DNA of 64,000 nucleotides from Actinomycetota bacterium (GCA_016870355.1 VGBR01000003.1:192653-256652), one strand, 5' to 3'. Counted from the first letter of the stretch, positions 1 to 8,150 are shown. A program made the numbers and translations. Notes: generated from the sequence alone by a model not told the origin.

Positions 1-430
1 GCGGATCGAGGAGAAGCTCGCCGAGCTGTATGCACGGACCGAGCAGCTGCTGGCGACGAACCGGGTCGAGATCCTCGCGGTCACGCACGCGCTCGAGACG
101 CACAAGACGCTCACCGGCGAGGACATCGAAGCGGTCATCGAGGGGAAGCCCGGACCGCTCATCGACGGGCGCACCTACTGGAAGTCTTCGTTCGTCGAGC
201 ATGCGGAGGCCTATCACTCCCTCGTCGTCGGCGCGCACGCACAGCACGGCAAGGTCGAGGTGGCACTGCCGAAGCTGAATGGGCGCGACGAGTGGGAAGG
301 CCAAGTCCCGGTGGCACCGAGCGGCAACGGCAGCCCAAGGCGGATCGCAGCGACGAAGACTCGCGCGACTGGCGCCAATGGCGGAACAGCAGGGAAGAAG
401 TCCACCAGGGCGCCGCGCGAGCGCACCTGA
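1..430 (+). CDS. C-terminal part of an FtsH-like (M41) AAA metalloprotease, 5' end outside window
   Basis: The open frame runs from the window edge (codons starting at base 2) to the TGA at 428-430, so only about 142 residues are seen. The stretch reading LLATNRVEILAVTHALE then KTLTGEDIEAVI resembles the helical C-terminal end of FtsH-type M41 proteases, where a long helix is followed by a 'TL.GE.I' segment. After it comes a low-complexity Gly/Thr/Lys/Arg tail. The ATPase and zinc motifs would lie upstream and cannot be checked. If correct, the protein is a membrane-associated ATP-dependent protease. It ends 3 bp from the convergent acetyltransferase gene. Confidence 0.5.
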   Translation, partial: RIEEKLAELYARTEQLLATNRVEILAVTHALETHKTLTGEDIEAVIEGKPGPLIDGRTYWKSSFVEHAEAYHSLVVGAHAQHGKVEVALPKLNGRDEWEGQVPVAPSGNGSPRRIAATKTRATGANGGTAGKKSTRAPRERT

Positions 431-433
431 TCG

Positions 434-931
434 CTACAAGATCAGCTGCATCTCCACGACGTCGAGCCACTTGTTGAACTTGCGTCCGACCTCGCGCTCC
501 ACGCCCACGTGCTCGAACCCGCACCCGGAATGGAGTGCGATCGACACCCCGTGGTCACCGACGATGCGGGCGATCATGGCGTGGAAACCATGGTCACGGC
601 CGAGGCGTACCAGCTCTTCGAGCAGGAGCTTCCCGACGCCGCGCGACCGGTGGTCGCGGTGGACGTAGACCGAGTCCTCGACGGTCGTGGCGTAGGCGGG
701 CCGATCCTTGTAGGACGTGAGCGAGCCGAACCCCACGACGACGCCCTGCTCGTCGACGGCCACGATCGCCGGGTGACCGCCCGAGTGCTCGTCGATCCAG
801 GCGACCTGCTCGTCGAGGGTGCGAGGGACCATGTCGAACGTCACCGTCGACTCGGCCACCTCGAGGTTGTAGATGTCGCGGATCGCGGCCGCGTCACGGC
901 GTTCGACGAGACGCAACGACAGCTCCGACAT
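434..931 (-). CDS. GNAT acetyltransferase, phosphinothricin/methionine-sulfone type
   Basis: A 165-residue protein of the usual GNAT length. The N-terminus (LRLVERRDAAAIRDIYN) and the acetyl-CoA binding motif A (VYVHRDHRSRGVGKLLLEEL, around residues 88-107) match the Pat/MnaT-like branch, which acetylates the amino group of phosphinothricin or related amino acids. The C-terminal part (GCGFEHVGVEREVGRKFNKWLDVVEMQ) is also typical of that branch. The real substrate cannot be read from sequence. It is convergent with the FtsH-like gene and divergent from the tRNA-tuf transcription unit, so it looks like a single-gene unit. Confidence 0.85.
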   Translation of the reverse strand: MSELSLRLVERRDAAAIRDIYNLEVAESTVTFDMVPRTLDEQVAWIDEHSGGHPAIVAVDEQGVVVGFGSLTSYKDRPAYATTVEDSVYVHRDHRSRGVGKLLLEELVRLGRDHGFHAMIARIVGDHGVSIALHSGCGFEHVGVEREVGRKFNKWLDVVEMQLIL

Positions 932-986
932 CGCCGCGGAACGTAGCCGCGGTAGAACCGCTTCGGAGCGGCTTTCGCAGTGTTGC

Positions 987-992
987 TAACCT
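987..992 (+). promoter_or_regulatory. Candidate -10 box for tRNA-Thr/tRNA-Met/tuf
   Basis: TAACCT fits the actinobacterial TAnnnT form and lies 10 bases before the tRNA-Thr 5' end, leaving a leader of only a few bases. The same hexamer followed by G occurs before tRNA-Trp at 6002-6007. No convincing -35 box is seen. Confidence 0.4.
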
Positions 993-1002
993 GACGGGCT
1001 TC

Positions 1003-1075
1003 GCCCCCTTAGCTCAGTCGGCAGAGCACTTCCATGGTAAGGAAGGGGTCTACGGTTCGAGTCCGTAAGGGGGCT
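1003..1075 (+). tRNA. tRNA-Thr (anticodon GGT)
   Basis: Full cloverleaf of 73 nt. The acceptor GCCCCCT pairs with AGGGGGC at 1068-1074, the D-arm is GCTC/GAGC, and the anticodon stem CTTCC/GGAAG encloses loop ATGGTAA with anticodon GGT. The T-arm is TACGG/CCGTA around TTCGAGT. No CCA is encoded. It reads ACY threonine codons and lies one base before tRNA-Met, probably in one transcript. Confidence 0.97.
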
Positions 1076-1076
1076 C

Positions 1077-1152
1077 GGCGGTGTAGCTCAGTTGGCAGAG
1101 CACGCGGCTCATAATCGCGGCGTCGCGGGTTCGAGTCCCGCCACCGCTACCA
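1077..1152 (+). tRNA. tRNA-Met (anticodon CAT), probably elongator, CCA encoded
   Basis: Acceptor GGCGGTG pairs with CACCGCT (G-U at the first pair), D-arm GCTC/GAGC, anticodon loop CTCATAA giving CAT, T-arm GCGGG/CCCGC. The paired acceptor end and overall similarity to elongator methionine tRNAs argue against an initiator. A lysidine-type tRNA-Ile is not formally excluded. Unlike the other two tRNAs here, CCA is encoded at 1150-1152. It ends 19 bases before tuf, implying that the tuf mRNA is released by tRNA processing. Confidence 0.93.
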
Positions 1153-1171
1153 GAGTGGAGCAACCAGACGG

Positions 1172-2359
1172 ATGAGCAAGGCCAAGTTCGAGCGGAACAA
1201 GCCGCACCTCAACATCGGCACGATCGGTCACATCGACCACGGCAAGACCACGTTGACCGCGGCCATCACCAAGGTGCTGCACGACAAGAACCCTGACGTC
1301 GCGTTCACCGCGTTCGACGAGATCGACAAGGCTCCGGAAGAGAAGGAGCGCGGCATCACGATCTCGATCGCGCACGTCGAGTACGAGACCGACAACCGGC
1401 ACTACGCGCACGTCGACTGCCCGGGTCACGCCGACTACATCAAGAACATGATCACCGGAGCCGCGCAGATGGACGGAGCCATCCTCGTGGTAGCGGCCAC
1501 CGACGGCCCGATGCCGCAGACCCGCGAGCACGTGCTCCTCGCCCGCCAGGTCGGCGTCCCGAGCATCGTCGTGGCGCTCAACAAGGCCGACATGGTCGAC
1601 GACGAGGAGATCCTCGAGCTGGTCGAGCTCGAGGTGCGCGAGCTCCTCAACGAGTACGAGTTCCCCGGCGACGACACGCCGATCGTCCGCGTCAGCGCGC
1701 TCAAGGCGCTCGAGGGCGACGAGGCGTGGACCGGCAAGATCCTCGAGCTGATGGACGCGGTCGACACGCACATCGTCGAGCCCGTGCGTGACATCGACAA
1801 GCCCTTCCTCATGCCCATCGAGGACGTGTTCACGATCACGGGCCGCGGCACCGTGGTGACCGGTCGTGTGGAGCGCGGGATCGTCAAGGTCAACGAAGAG
1901 ATCGAGATCGTCGGCATCAAGGAGACGACCAAGACCGTCTGCACCGGTGTCGAGATGTTCCGCAAGCTTCTCGACGAAGGCCGCGCGGGCGACAACATCG
2001 GCGCCCTGCTCCGCGGCACCAAGAAGGAAGAGGTCGAGCGTGGTCAGGTGCTGGCCAAGCCTGGCTCGATCACGCCCCACACCAACTTCGAGGCGCAGGT
2101 CTACGTGCTCACCAAGGAAGAGGGTGGGCGCCACACGCCGTTCTTCGGGAACTACCGGCCGCAGTTCTACTTCCGCACCACTGACATCACCGGTGCGGTC
2201 GTGCTGCCCGAGGGCACCGAGATGGTCATGCCGGGCGACAACACCGAGATGACCGTCGAGCTGATCGCGCCGATCGCCATGGAAGAGGGTCTGCGCTTCG
2301 CTATCCGCGAGGGTGGTCGTACCGTCGGCGCGGGCCGAGTCACGAAGATCGTCAAGTGA
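1172..2359 (+). CDS. tuf: Elongation factor Tu, copy 1
   Basis: A 395-residue EF-Tu that delivers aminoacyl-tRNA to the ribosome as its GTP complex. Seen directly: P-loop GHIDHGKTT near residue 18, the effector segment [14 protein letters not shown], and NKAD for guanine recognition, followed by the two beta-barrel domains. It starts at ATG 1172, only 19 bases after the tRNA-Met CCA and preceded by GGAG. The order tRNA-Thr, tRNA-Met, tuf resembles the tufB locus known in enterobacteria. It differs from the second copy at 22741 at about two dozen residues, unusually many for a tuf pair. Confidence 0.99.
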   Translation: MSKAKFERNKPHLNIGTIGHIDHGKTTLTAAITKVLHDKNPDVAFTAFDEIDKAPEEKERGITISIAHVEYETDNRHYAHVDCPGHADYIKNMITGAAQMDGAILVVAATDGPMPQTREHVLLARQVGVPSIVVALNKADMVDDEEILELVELEVRELLNEYEFPGDDTPIVRVSALKALEGDEAWTGKILELMDAVDTHIVEPVRDIDKPFLMPIEDVFTITGRGTVVTGRVERGIVKVNEEIEIVGIKETTKTVCTGVEMFRKLLDEGRAGDNIGALLRGTKKEEVERGQVLAKPGSITPHTNFEAQVYVLTKEEGGRHTPFFGNYRPQFYFRTTDITGAVVLPEGTEMVMPGDNTEMTVELIAPIAMEEGLRFAIREGGRTVGAGRVTKIVK

Positions 2360-2414
2360 GGAGCGCAGCGTCGCGGTGCAGGTATCCTGCGCCGCAGCGA
2401 GAGAGGCCATAGAG
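2360..2414 (+). repeat. TAY-hairpin repeat copy 1 (tuf-rpmG junction)
   Basis: The hairpin is at 2373-2395: arms GCGGTGCAGG and CCTGCGCCGC around TAT, with one G-U pair. AGCGAGAG follows it, a degenerate form of the AGCGAGCG seen beside other copies. The element fills the whole gap and its right end (GCCATAGAG) abuts the rpmG ATG. Confidence 0.75.
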
Positions 2415-2579
2415 ATGCCGAAGTCAGACAAGCGCCTGAAGGTCACCCTCGCGTGCGAGGAGTGCAAGCGGCGCAACTACATCACGATGAAGAACAAGGT
2501 CAACGACCGCGATCGCATCGAGATGAAGAAGTACTGCCGGTGGGATAAGCGGCACACCCTCCACAAGGAGACCCGCTAG
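2415..2579 (+). CDS. rpmG: Ribosomal protein L33
   Basis: A 54-residue L33 of the large subunit, of normal length. It keeps the L33 signature [17 protein letters not shown] and [11 protein letters not shown]. The zinc-binding form of L33 has two Cys pairs; here Cys14, Cys17 and Cys41 are present but the position expected to hold the fourth Cys is Asp44, so zinc binding is doubtful. The ATG at 2415 is preceded by the repeat's right end. In many genomes rpmG is next to secE; here four protein genes and tRNA-Trp separate them. Confidence 0.96.
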   Translation: MPKSDKRLKVTLACEECKRRNYITMKNKVNDRDRIEMKKYCRWDKRHTLHKETR

Positions 2580-2591
2580 CCCCCTCTCCGT

Positions 2592-3476
2592 TCAGGACAG
2601 CGCGAACCGCTTTCTGACGTCCGCCGTTGTCGCCACGGGGCGACCGGCTTCCTCGCACCACTTCACCGCCTGGTCCACGAGCTCGGCGTTCGTCGCGTCC
2701 GGATGCGCCGCCGGGTTGTCACCGATGCCGATGCGGATGCCGCCGCCGCGCTCGATCGCATGACGGCACAGTCGTTCGACGAGCGCAGGATCGCTGAGCG
2801 AGTAGGGCACCGCAATCCACTCGACGTCGAGGTCATCCGGGATCTGCGCGAGGTGGAAGTCGAGCGCGGCTTCGCTCGGGAACGGCCCGACGGCCCAAGA
2901 CCCCGACAAGAAGATCTTGTGGAAGATCGGTGGCTTCAGCCGACCGTCCTCGTGCAGCAGCACCATCGTGCGGGTGAAGCCCACATCGAACGCGCCAAGT
3001 GTCGGGTGCATGCCGAGCTCGCTCGCCCTGGCCAGCGCGTCGGCGGTGAAACCGATCGGGTTGTTGACGACGCCCGAATGCTCGACGCTGAACAGCTCAC
3101 CGGCCTGCTCGTTCCACAGCACGACGCTCACCGATCCGATGTCGATCGGCGCGATCTCCATCCCTTCGAGCTCGCGCAGCGCCCAGACGTGGTCGAGACG
3201 ATGCTCCACCGGTACATCGATCGGATAGCTCGGATAGGCCAGCACGCCGCGCGACTGCATCTCCGCGTAGGCCTCGGCCGACAGCTCGACGTCGCCGAGC
3301 CGCTGCTCACCGGTCTCAGGGTCGCGGGCGTGCCAGTGCACGACGGCTGCGCCGGCCGACGCGCATCGACCCGCGTCTGCTGCGCACTCCGCCGGCGAGT
3401 ACGCGACGTGCGGGTTCTGCGCTCGCGCGGTGGCTTCGTTGAGACCCACCTCGATGATCACCGCGTCGTTGTCCAC
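2592..3476 (-). CDS. BKACE family (DUF849) beta-keto acid cleavage enzyme
   Basis: A 294-residue TIM-barrel protein of the family that condenses a beta-keto acid with acetyl-CoA to give acetoacetate and a new CoA thioester, best known from 3-keto-5-aminohexanoate cleavage in lysine fermentation. Seen: the N-terminal EVGLNEA, the zinc-binding VHWHARD motif (two His near residues 60-62), and near the C-terminus IRIGIGDN, corresponding to the family's 'RVGLEDN' segment. GTG 3476 is chosen because homology begins there and it lies 7 bp after the LLM gene's stop, suggesting a two-gene operon. The actual keto acid cannot be told. Confidence 0.85.
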   Translation of the reverse strand: MDNDAVIIEVGLNEATARAQNPHVAYSPAECAADAGRCASAGAAVVHWHARDPETGEQRLGDVELSAEAYAEMQSRGVLAYPSYPIDVPVEHRLDHVWALRELEGMEIAPIDIGSVSVVLWNEQAGELFSVEHSGVVNNPIGFTADALARASELGMHPTLGAFDVGFTRTMVLLHEDGRLKPPIFHKIFLSGSWAVGPFPSEAALDFHLAQIPDDLDVEWIAVPYSLSDPALVERLCRHAIERGGGIRIGIGDNPAAHPDATNAELVDQAVKWCEEAGRPVATTADVRKRFALS

Positions 3477-3483
3477 GAGGCGC

Positions 3484-4851
3484 CTACGCGAGTCGCTTGC
3501 TGACGTCCTCGCCGCTGACGATCTTCTCGGCGTAGTCGTCGAGCCACTGGTGGAACTTCGATGACTCATCGCGATCGGCATCCGCGCGGGGGAGCGCGCT
3601 GATGACGTAGTCAGGATCGAGCGGTGGGTGATCGCTGGCCGGCTTGCGGGCCATCGCTGCCTCGATGATCGGGGCGAGGCGCTCAGCCTTCTCGCGCTCG
3701 CGTTGCTCCTCGCGATCCTTGAACTCGGGAAGCACCTCGCGGGCGAAGAGCTCGAGGCTCTCGCACACGTGCTCGTGGCGGTTCTTGCCCGCGCTGCTGG
3801 AGAGGATCAGCTGGTCGACCCCGTACTCCTCGTAGCGGCGGAGGTAGTCACGCACCTGGGCCGGGGTGCCCATGGCCCCTTGCAACCCGGTCGTGCCTTC
3901 TGCGGTCACCTTGGCGCCGAGACCGGCGACGTGCTCGGCCACGGCCGCCGCGGCCACGGCGGCCTCGGGGTCGAACCCGTGCTCGACCCGGCGCTCCTTG
4001 TACTCACGCCACAGATCGGTCGCGCCCGGCTTGTGCCGGCCGAAGACGTAGTAGTGACCGAGCGAGTACCCGAGGAAGTTGCTGCCCTCCGCGCCCCGCT
4101 TCACCGCCTCGGCCGCGTCCTCGTGGCACATGAAGCCGGTGACGCACGCGATGTTCGCGTTCACCGCATCGCCCACCGGCACGCACTCCGATGCGAGCGT
4201 CGCGTAGTAGTCGTTGACCCAGTGCTTGGCCTCCTCCGGGTCGAAGAACGAGAAGCTGAGCGCCCCGATCCCGTACTGCGCCGCGAGGTGGATGGTCTCG
4301 CGTCGCGTGCACGCCACCCACACCGGGGGATGCGGCTTCTGCTCGGGCTTGGGCACCACGTTGCGGGGCGGCATCGTGACGAACTGACCGCGGTGGCCGG
4401 TGAACGGCGCCTCGGTCATGCAGCGCAGCGCGACCCTCAGTCCTTCGTCCCATGCGGCGCGCTTGTCGTCGGGCTCGATGTTGAACCCGAGCAGCTCGGC
4501 TCCCGACGACGACTCACCCGTGCCGAACTCGACCCGTCCACCAGACAAGCGATCCAACGTCGACACGCGCTCCGCCACCCGCGCTGGGTGGTTGAACTGC
4601 GGCGGCATCTGCACGATCCCGTGCCCGAGCCGCAGTCGCTCGGTGCGCTGCGACACCGCGGCGAGGAACACCTCCGGTGCGCTCGAGTGGCTGTACTCCT
4701 CGAGGAAGTGGTGCTCGACCAGCCAGAAGCAATCGATCCCCAACCGGTCGGCCAGCTCGGCCTGCTCCAAGGCCTCCCGGAACACCTGGCCTTCGTCCCG
4801 CTCGTCCCAAGGCCTGGGCACCTGGTGCTCGTAGAACAGCCCGAACTTCAC
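3484..4851 (-). CDS. LLM-class flavin-dependent oxidoreductase
   Basis: A 455-residue bacterial-luciferase-like monooxygenase. The N-terminus KFGLFYEHQVPRPW, the segment FWLVEHHFLEEYS and STLDRLSGGRVEFGTG are hallmarks of this TIM-barrel family, which uses FMN or F420. The start is taken as GTG 4851 because family similarity begins with KFGLFYEH; an in-frame ATG at 4935 would add 28 residues that look non-coding. It is upstream of, and probably co-transcribed with, the BKACE gene, hinting at a shared catabolic route. Its C-terminal 80 residues are charged and helical. Substrate unknown. Confidence 0.88.
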   Translation of the reverse strand: MKFGLFYEHQVPRPWDERDEGQVFREALEQAELADRLGIDCFWLVEHHFLEEYSHSSAPEVFLAAVSQRTERLRLGHGIVQMPPQFNHPARVAERVSTLDRLSGGRVEFGTGESSSGAELLGFNIEPDDKRAAWDEGLRVALRCMTEAPFTGHRGQFVTMPPRNVVPKPEQKPHPPVWVACTRRETIHLAAQYGIGALSFSFFDPEEAKHWVNDYYATLASECVPVGDAVNANIACVTGFMCHEDAAEAVKRGAEGSNFLGYSLGHYYVFGRHKPGATDLWREYKERRVEHGFDPEAAVAAAAVAEHVAGLGAKVTAEGTTGLQGAMGTPAQVRDYLRRYEEYGVDQLILSSSAGKNRHEHVCESLELFAREVLPEFKDREEQREREKAERLAPIIEAAMARKPASDHPPLDPDYVISALPRADADRDESSKFHQWLDDYAEKIVSGEDVSKRLA

Positions 4852-4956
4852 ACTGCGGAGTCTCGCGTAGGCGGCGGCTCTGCCGACCGCCGCAGCACGA
4901 GTCGTCGCCTGCGACGGCGACCAATGGAGATGCACGGGCGCCCACGGCTGCTGCGG

Positions 4957-4986
4957 TTCGCCTACCAGGAGGTAACGCCGTAGGGT
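4957..4986 (+). promoter_or_regulatory. Candidate promoter of the ECF sigma gene
   Basis: TTCGCC (4957-4962) and TAGGGT (4981-4986) are 18 bp apart, 13 bases before the ATG at 5000. GGGAG at 4991-4995 would be the ribosome-binding site. Whether the sigma factor reads this promoter itself is unknown. Confidence 0.35.
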
Positions 4987-4999
4987 CGCCGGGAGTCCT

Positions 5000-5587
5000 A
5001 TGCAGACCGACGAATCCGGTGACCGCGACGACCTTCAGGGGCTCGTGGAAGCCGCCCGGGACGGATCCCGGACGGCCTTCGACGAGCTGGTGCGACGGAC
5101 CTACGTCGACACCTACACCCTGGCCGTCCGACTCACCGGCAACGAGGAGGATGCACGGGACGTGGTGCAAGAGGTCTACCTCCGGGCCTGGAAGGGCCTC
5201 CAGCGGTTCCGCGGCGATGCGCAGTTCAGCACGTGGATGTACCGCATCACGGCCAACACCTCCTATACGCACATGCAGAAGCGCCGGCGTCAGCGCACCA
5301 CGAACATCGACGACATCGAGGAGCCGACGGAGATCCGGCTCGAGGCCAGCCCCGACGCCATGGCCGAGTCGGCCGCCGGCCGCGCCGAGCTGGCCGAGGC
5401 CGTGCAGCGCCTCCCGGAGACGCTTCGCCAGATCGTGATCCTCAAAGACGTCTACGGGCTCCCGCACGAAGCCATCGCCGAGGAGCTCGGGATCTCGGTA
5501 GCGGCCGCGAAAGTTCGGCTCCATCGAGGTCGAAAGAAGTTGCGTGACCTGCTCGACGACGGGGAGGTCAAGGCCCATGCAGTGTGA
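5000..5587 (+). CDS. RNA polymerase ECF (sigma-70 family) sigma factor
   Basis: A 195-residue ECF sigma factor that directs RNA polymerase to a stress or cell-envelope regulon. Region 2 is at about residues 27-98 (FDELVRRTY, DARDVVQEVYLRAWKGL, FSTWMYRITANTS). Region 4 is at about 130-185 (LPETLRQIVILKDVYGLPHEAIAEEL, a helix-turn-helix, then KVRLHRGRKKLRDLL). It overlaps the next gene, a membrane zinc-finger protein, by 11 bp, the classic sigma/anti-sigma arrangement. It sits between rpmG and tRNA-Trp-secE, an unusual place for such a pair. Confidence 0.95.
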   Translation: MQTDESGDRDDLQGLVEAARDGSRTAFDELVRRTYVDTYTLAVRLTGNEEDARDVVQEVYLRAWKGLQRFRGDAQFSTWMYRITANTSYTHMQKRRRQRTTNIDDIEEPTEIRLEASPDAMAESAAGRAELAEAVQRLPETLRQIVILKDVYGLPHEAIAEELGISVAAAKVRLHRGRKKLRDLLDDGEVKAHAV

Positions 5588-5951
5588 CGAAGTCGCCCTC
5601 TTGATCCCGTCCAGCCTCGACGACGATCAGCCGGTGCCGCTGCCGGTGCAGACACACGTGGAGTCGTGCCTGCGTTGCCAGGCCGAGCTCGCCCGCTACA
5701 AGCGGATGCTGCGCGGCCTCCAGCTCCTGCGCACCCAGCTCCTCGAGCCGGCCCCGGGCCTGCTCGGTCTCACGCTGTCCGCCATCGGCGACGCGTCCGA
5801 GCAGCACGCGATCCGCTCGCTGCTCAACAAGCGCAAGGTCGCGTACGTGGGTGCCATCAGTGGTGCGGTCGCCGCCGCCGGAGCCGCCGCAGCGATCATC
5901 GCGGTCCAGCGCTCCCGCCGCCGGGCCGCCGCCGCGCTCGCCACCACCTGA
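5577..5951 (+). CDS. Zinc-finger transmembrane anti-sigma factor
   Basis: A 124-residue protein beginning inside the end of the sigma gene (ATG 5577), so translation is probably coupled. The N-terminal part has the H-x3-C-x2-C motif HVESCLRCQ (about residues 25-33) of the ZAS anti-sigma domain. Near the C-terminus an Ala/Gly/Val-rich segment (about residues 92-112) is a single membrane span, followed by Arg/Ala. Family knowledge: such proteins hold the cognate ECF factor at the membrane until a signal releases it. The outer part is tiny, so sensing would need a partner. Confidence 0.85.
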   Translation: MQCDEVALLIPSSLDDDQPVPLPVQTHVESCLRCQAELARYKRMLRGLQLLRTQLLEPAPGLLGLTLSAIGDASEQHAIRSLLNKRKVAYVGAISGAVAAAGAAAAIIAVQRSRRRAAAALATT

Positions 5952-6001
5952 CCCGCGGTCCGCGCGCCCCGGCGCCTTGGGAGCGCAGGCAAGAGGTCAT
6001 G

Positions 6002-6007
6002 TAACCT
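6002..6007 (+). promoter_or_regulatory. Candidate -10 box upstream of tRNA-Trp-secE-nusG
   Basis: TAACCT followed by G, the same heptamer as before tRNA-Thr (987-993). TTGGGA lies 19 bp upstream, slightly too far for a standard -35. The predicted start would give a short tRNA leader. Confidence 0.35.
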
Positions 6008-6038
6008 GGCTCGCTGGCCCCCGCACGCCAGGCCACGG

Positions 6039-6111
6039 AGGGCAGTAGCTCAATTGGTAGAGCACCGGTCTCCAAAACCGGCGGTTGGGGGTTCGAGTCC
6101 CTCCTGCCCTG
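6039..6111 (+). tRNA. tRNA-Trp (anticodon CCA)
   Basis: Cloverleaf of 73 nt: acceptor AGGGCAG/CTGCCCT, D-arm GCTC/GAGC, anticodon stem CCGGT/ACCGG with loop CTCCAAA (anticodon CCA), T-arm GGGGG/CTCCC-type pairing around TTCGAGT, discriminator G. No 3' CCA is encoded. It precedes secE by about 40 bases, a conserved tRNA-Trp-secE-nusG linkage in bacteria. Confidence 0.97.
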
Positions 6112-6153
6112 CTCAGAACTCCACCCGATGAACAAGGACCGAGGCGAGAGCGC

Positions 6154-6438
6154 GTGAACCGACAGACGAAGCGGCTGATGCAACGCCAGGGCGCCGATCG
6201 CCCGGCCGCGCCCGACCGCTCGCGTCCCGCGCCCCGCGACGAGATCCGCAAGAAGCGGGTCGGACCGCGCACGTACGTGAGCGAGGTCCGCGCCGAGCTG
6301 AAGAAGGTGGCCTGGCCCACCCGCAAGGAGGTCATCAACTCCACGGTCGTGGTGCTGATCGCGGTCGTGTTCATGACCACTCTCATCTTCGGCTTCGACT
6401 ACGGCGCGTCGCAGCTCGTGCTCAGCCTCTTCGACTGA
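6154..6438 (+). CDS. secE: Preprotein translocase subunit SecE
   Basis: A 94-residue SecE, the small clamp subunit of the SecYEG protein-conducting channel. The diagnostic amphipathic segment is [20 protein letters not shown] (about residues 43-62), followed by one membrane span ending in [11 protein letters not shown]. The N-terminal 40 residues are basic and variable. GTG 6154 is chosen: it follows a GAGGCGAGAG stretch and gives a normal length; an in-frame ATG at 6178 is the alternative. nusG follows after 16 bp. Confidence 0.93.
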   Translation: MNRQTKRLMQRQGADRPAAPDRSRPAPRDEIRKKRVGPRTYVSEVRAELKKVAWPTRKEVINSTVVVLIAVVFMTTLIFGFDYGASQLVLSLFD

Positions 6439-6454
6439 GACCTCCTCCCTCCTC

Positions 6455-7462
6455 ATGACTCCGAACCCCACTCCGCCCGACAACGACGCGCCGCACCCCG
6501 AGAGCGTGACGACCGACGAGAAGTCGTTCGACGAGCGCGTGAACGAGCTCATGGAAGAAGCTCGTCAGGAGAAGCTTGTCGAAGAGTCGAAGGCCACCGA
6601 CGCGCCCGCTGCCGAGGTTCCCGGCATCGACTACGCCACGGCGAAGGCCGAGGTGCGCGACTTCGTCGAGGAGACCGCGCCCGACGTGCTCGGAACCGAG
6701 CCCACGACCGCCGATGACATCGCGGCCGTCGAGTCCCCGGCTCCCGAAGCAACGGTCCCCGACACCACGACCGCGGACGCACCCGAAGCCGCAACCGACG
6801 AGTCGGCCACGATCGACGGGTCGGCGGAGCTGGTCGACGTCACCGACATCGACGAAGCCGCGGACGCCGAGGGCGACGAAGCGGCCGCGCCGGCGGAGGC
6901 GAGCCCGTACGACCGGCCGGGTGGCTGGTACGTCGTGCACACCTACGCCGGCTACGAGAACAAGGTGAAGTCGAACCTCGCCAACCGCATCCGTTCGATG
7001 CACGTCGAGGAGCGCATCTTCGAGGTCCTCATCCCCATGGAGGACGTCATCGAGTTCAAGGGCGGCCAGCGGCGCGTCGTGCAGAAGAAGGTGTTCCCCG
7101 GCTACCTGCTCGTGCGCATGGATCTCGACGACGACTCTTGGTACGTCGTGCGCAACACGCCGGGTGTCACCGGATTCGTAGGGCCCAGCGGCTCGAAGCC
7201 GGTGCCCCTGTCGCGCAAGGAAGTGGAGGACATCCTCGGCGTCGAGAAGCCCGAGGGTGGCCCGGTGGTCGAGAAGAAGGTGCGGCCACGCGTGGAGTTC
7301 GAAGAGGGCGAGCAGGTGCGGGTGGTCACCGGCCCGTTCGCCGACTTCAACGGCGCGATCTCCGAGATCGATGTCGACCGCTCCAAGCTCAAGGTGCTCG
7401 TGAACATCTTCGGGCGAGAGACTCCGGTCGAGCTCGAGTTTGGCCAAGTGGCCAAGCTGTAG
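6455..7462 (+). CDS. nusG: Transcription antitermination factor NusG with long acidic N-terminal extension
   Basis: NusG binds RNA polymerase and couples it to the ribosome or Rho. The family core starts at about residue 156 ([17 protein letters not shown]) with the NGN domain up to about 265, containing [10 protein letters not shown] and TPGVTGFVG. The KOW domain follows ([16 protein letters not shown], about 286-300) and the protein ends in GQVAKL. The first 150 residues are an Ala/Glu/Asp/Thr-rich tract without recognisable fold. Extensions are common in actinobacterial NusG, but this one is nearly half of the 335 residues. It lies between secE and rplK as usual. Confidence 0.97.
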   Translation: MTPNPTPPDNDAPHPESVTTDEKSFDERVNELMEEARQEKLVEESKATDAPAAEVPGIDYATAKAEVRDFVEETAPDVLGTEPTTADDIAAVESPAPEATVPDTTTADAPEAATDESATIDGSAELVDVTDIDEAADAEGDEAAAPAEASPYDRPGGWYVVHTYAGYENKVKSNLANRIRSMHVEERIFEVLIPMEDVIEFKGGQRRVVQKKVFPGYLLVRMDLDDDSWYVVRNTPGVTGFVGPSGSKPVPLSRKEVEDILGVEKPEGGPVVEKKVRPRVEFEEGEQVRVVTGPFADFNGAISEIDVDRSKLKVLVNIFGRETPVELEFGQVAKL

Positions 7463-7494
7463 TGAAGGACATGATGACGACGACACGCGTACCG

Positions 7495-7583
7495 AGCGGA
7501 GCGCAGCGGAGCGCGGGAAGCACGCGGAGCGAGCGCCCGCGAGCCGGGTACCCCGGCTCGCAGCGAGCGAGGCAATAGAGACG
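7495..7583 (+). repeat. TAY-hairpin repeat copy 2 (nusG-rplK junction)
   Basis: Perfect 10-bp arms GCGAGCCGGG (7539-7548) and CCCGGCTCGC (7552-7561) around TAC. AGCGAGCG stands on both sides: 7528-7535, then CCC, then the hairpin, then 7562-7569 directly. The right end (AGGCAATAGAGACG) touches the rplK ATG. More GGAGCGCAGCGGAGCG-like sequence lies on the left. Confidence 0.85.
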
Positions 7584-8150
7584 ATGGCGAAGAAGAAGCT
7601 TGCAGCAACGGTGAAGATCCAGATCCCGGCAGGGCAGGCGACGCCTGCGCCCCCGGTGGGTACCGCGCTCGGTCCGCACGGCATCGCGATCATGGACTTC
7701 TGCAAGGCGTACAACGCCGCGACCGAGAACCAGCGCGGCCTCGTGATCCCCGCCGTGATCTCGATCTACGAAGACCGCTCGTTCACCTTCGTCACCAAGA
7801 CGCCGCCCACACCCTTCCTGCTTCGTCAGGCCGCAGGCGTCGAGAAGGGCGCGCAGAACGTGCGCACCGAGAAGGTCGGCGCGGTCACCAAGGAGCAGGT
7901 GCGCAAGATCGCCGAGACCAAGATGCCTGACCTCAACGCGATCGACCTCGAAGGCGCGATGCGACAGGTCGAGGGCACCGCCCGGTCGATGGGTCTCGAC
8001 GTGGTGGCTGGGAAGGCCGAGCAAGCCGCCGCCGCCGAGGCCGCGGAAGAGCGAGCCGCGGCTGCTGAAGAAGCCGCGGCGAAGGCCGCCGCCGCCGCCG
8101 AACAGGCCGCGAGCGAGGCGAGCGAGGCGAGCGAGGACGCCGCGGAATGA
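7584..8150 (+). CDS. rplK: Ribosomal protein L11 with Ala/Glu tail
   Basis: L11 forms the stalk base with 23S rRNA near the GTPase centre and is needed for stringent-response signalling. Seen: [20 protein letters not shown] at residues 11-30, the proline-rich linker [13 protein letters not shown], and the RNA-binding C-terminal domain ending near residue 142 ([12 protein letters not shown]). A further 45 residues of almost pure Ala/Glu, likely one long helix, follow and are not part of a standard L11. ATG 7584 is preceded by the repeat copy. rplA overlaps by 4 bp (ATGA). Confidence 0.97.
   Translation: MAKKKLAATVKIQIPAGQATPAPPVGTALGPHGIAIMDFCKAYNAATENQRGLVIPAVISIYEDRSFTFVTKTPPTPFLLRQAAGVEKGAQNVRTEKVGAVTKEQVRKIAETKMPDLNAIDLEGAMRQVEGTARSMGLDVVAGKAEQAAAAEAAEERAAAAEEAAAKAAAAAEQAASEASEASEDAAE

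Noticed and set aside
1077-1152. Initiator tRNA-Met or lysidine tRNA-Ile
   Set aside because: The acceptor 1-72 pair is G-U rather than the unpaired initiator type, the anticodon stem lacks the three G-C pairs, and the overall sequence resembles elongator tRNA-Met. Kept as a minor possibility for tRNA-Ile.
1109-2476. Long open frame (455 codons) antisense to tuf copy 1
   Set aside because: Mirror frame of a highly expressed GC-rich gene; no family similarity, and the composition follows the tuf codon pattern. Similar frames opposite rpoB, rpoC, fusA and glmS were rejected for the same reason.
3628-4983. 451-codon + strand frame opposite the LLM gene
   Set aside because: The minus-strand frame has clear LLM motifs; the + frame has only Arg/His/Leu-rich sequence typical of a shadow.
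7528-7569. AGCGAGCG flanks as proof of transposition
   Set aside because: True target-site duplications would differ between sites; the same octamer everywhere suggests it belongs to the element or is a preferred target.
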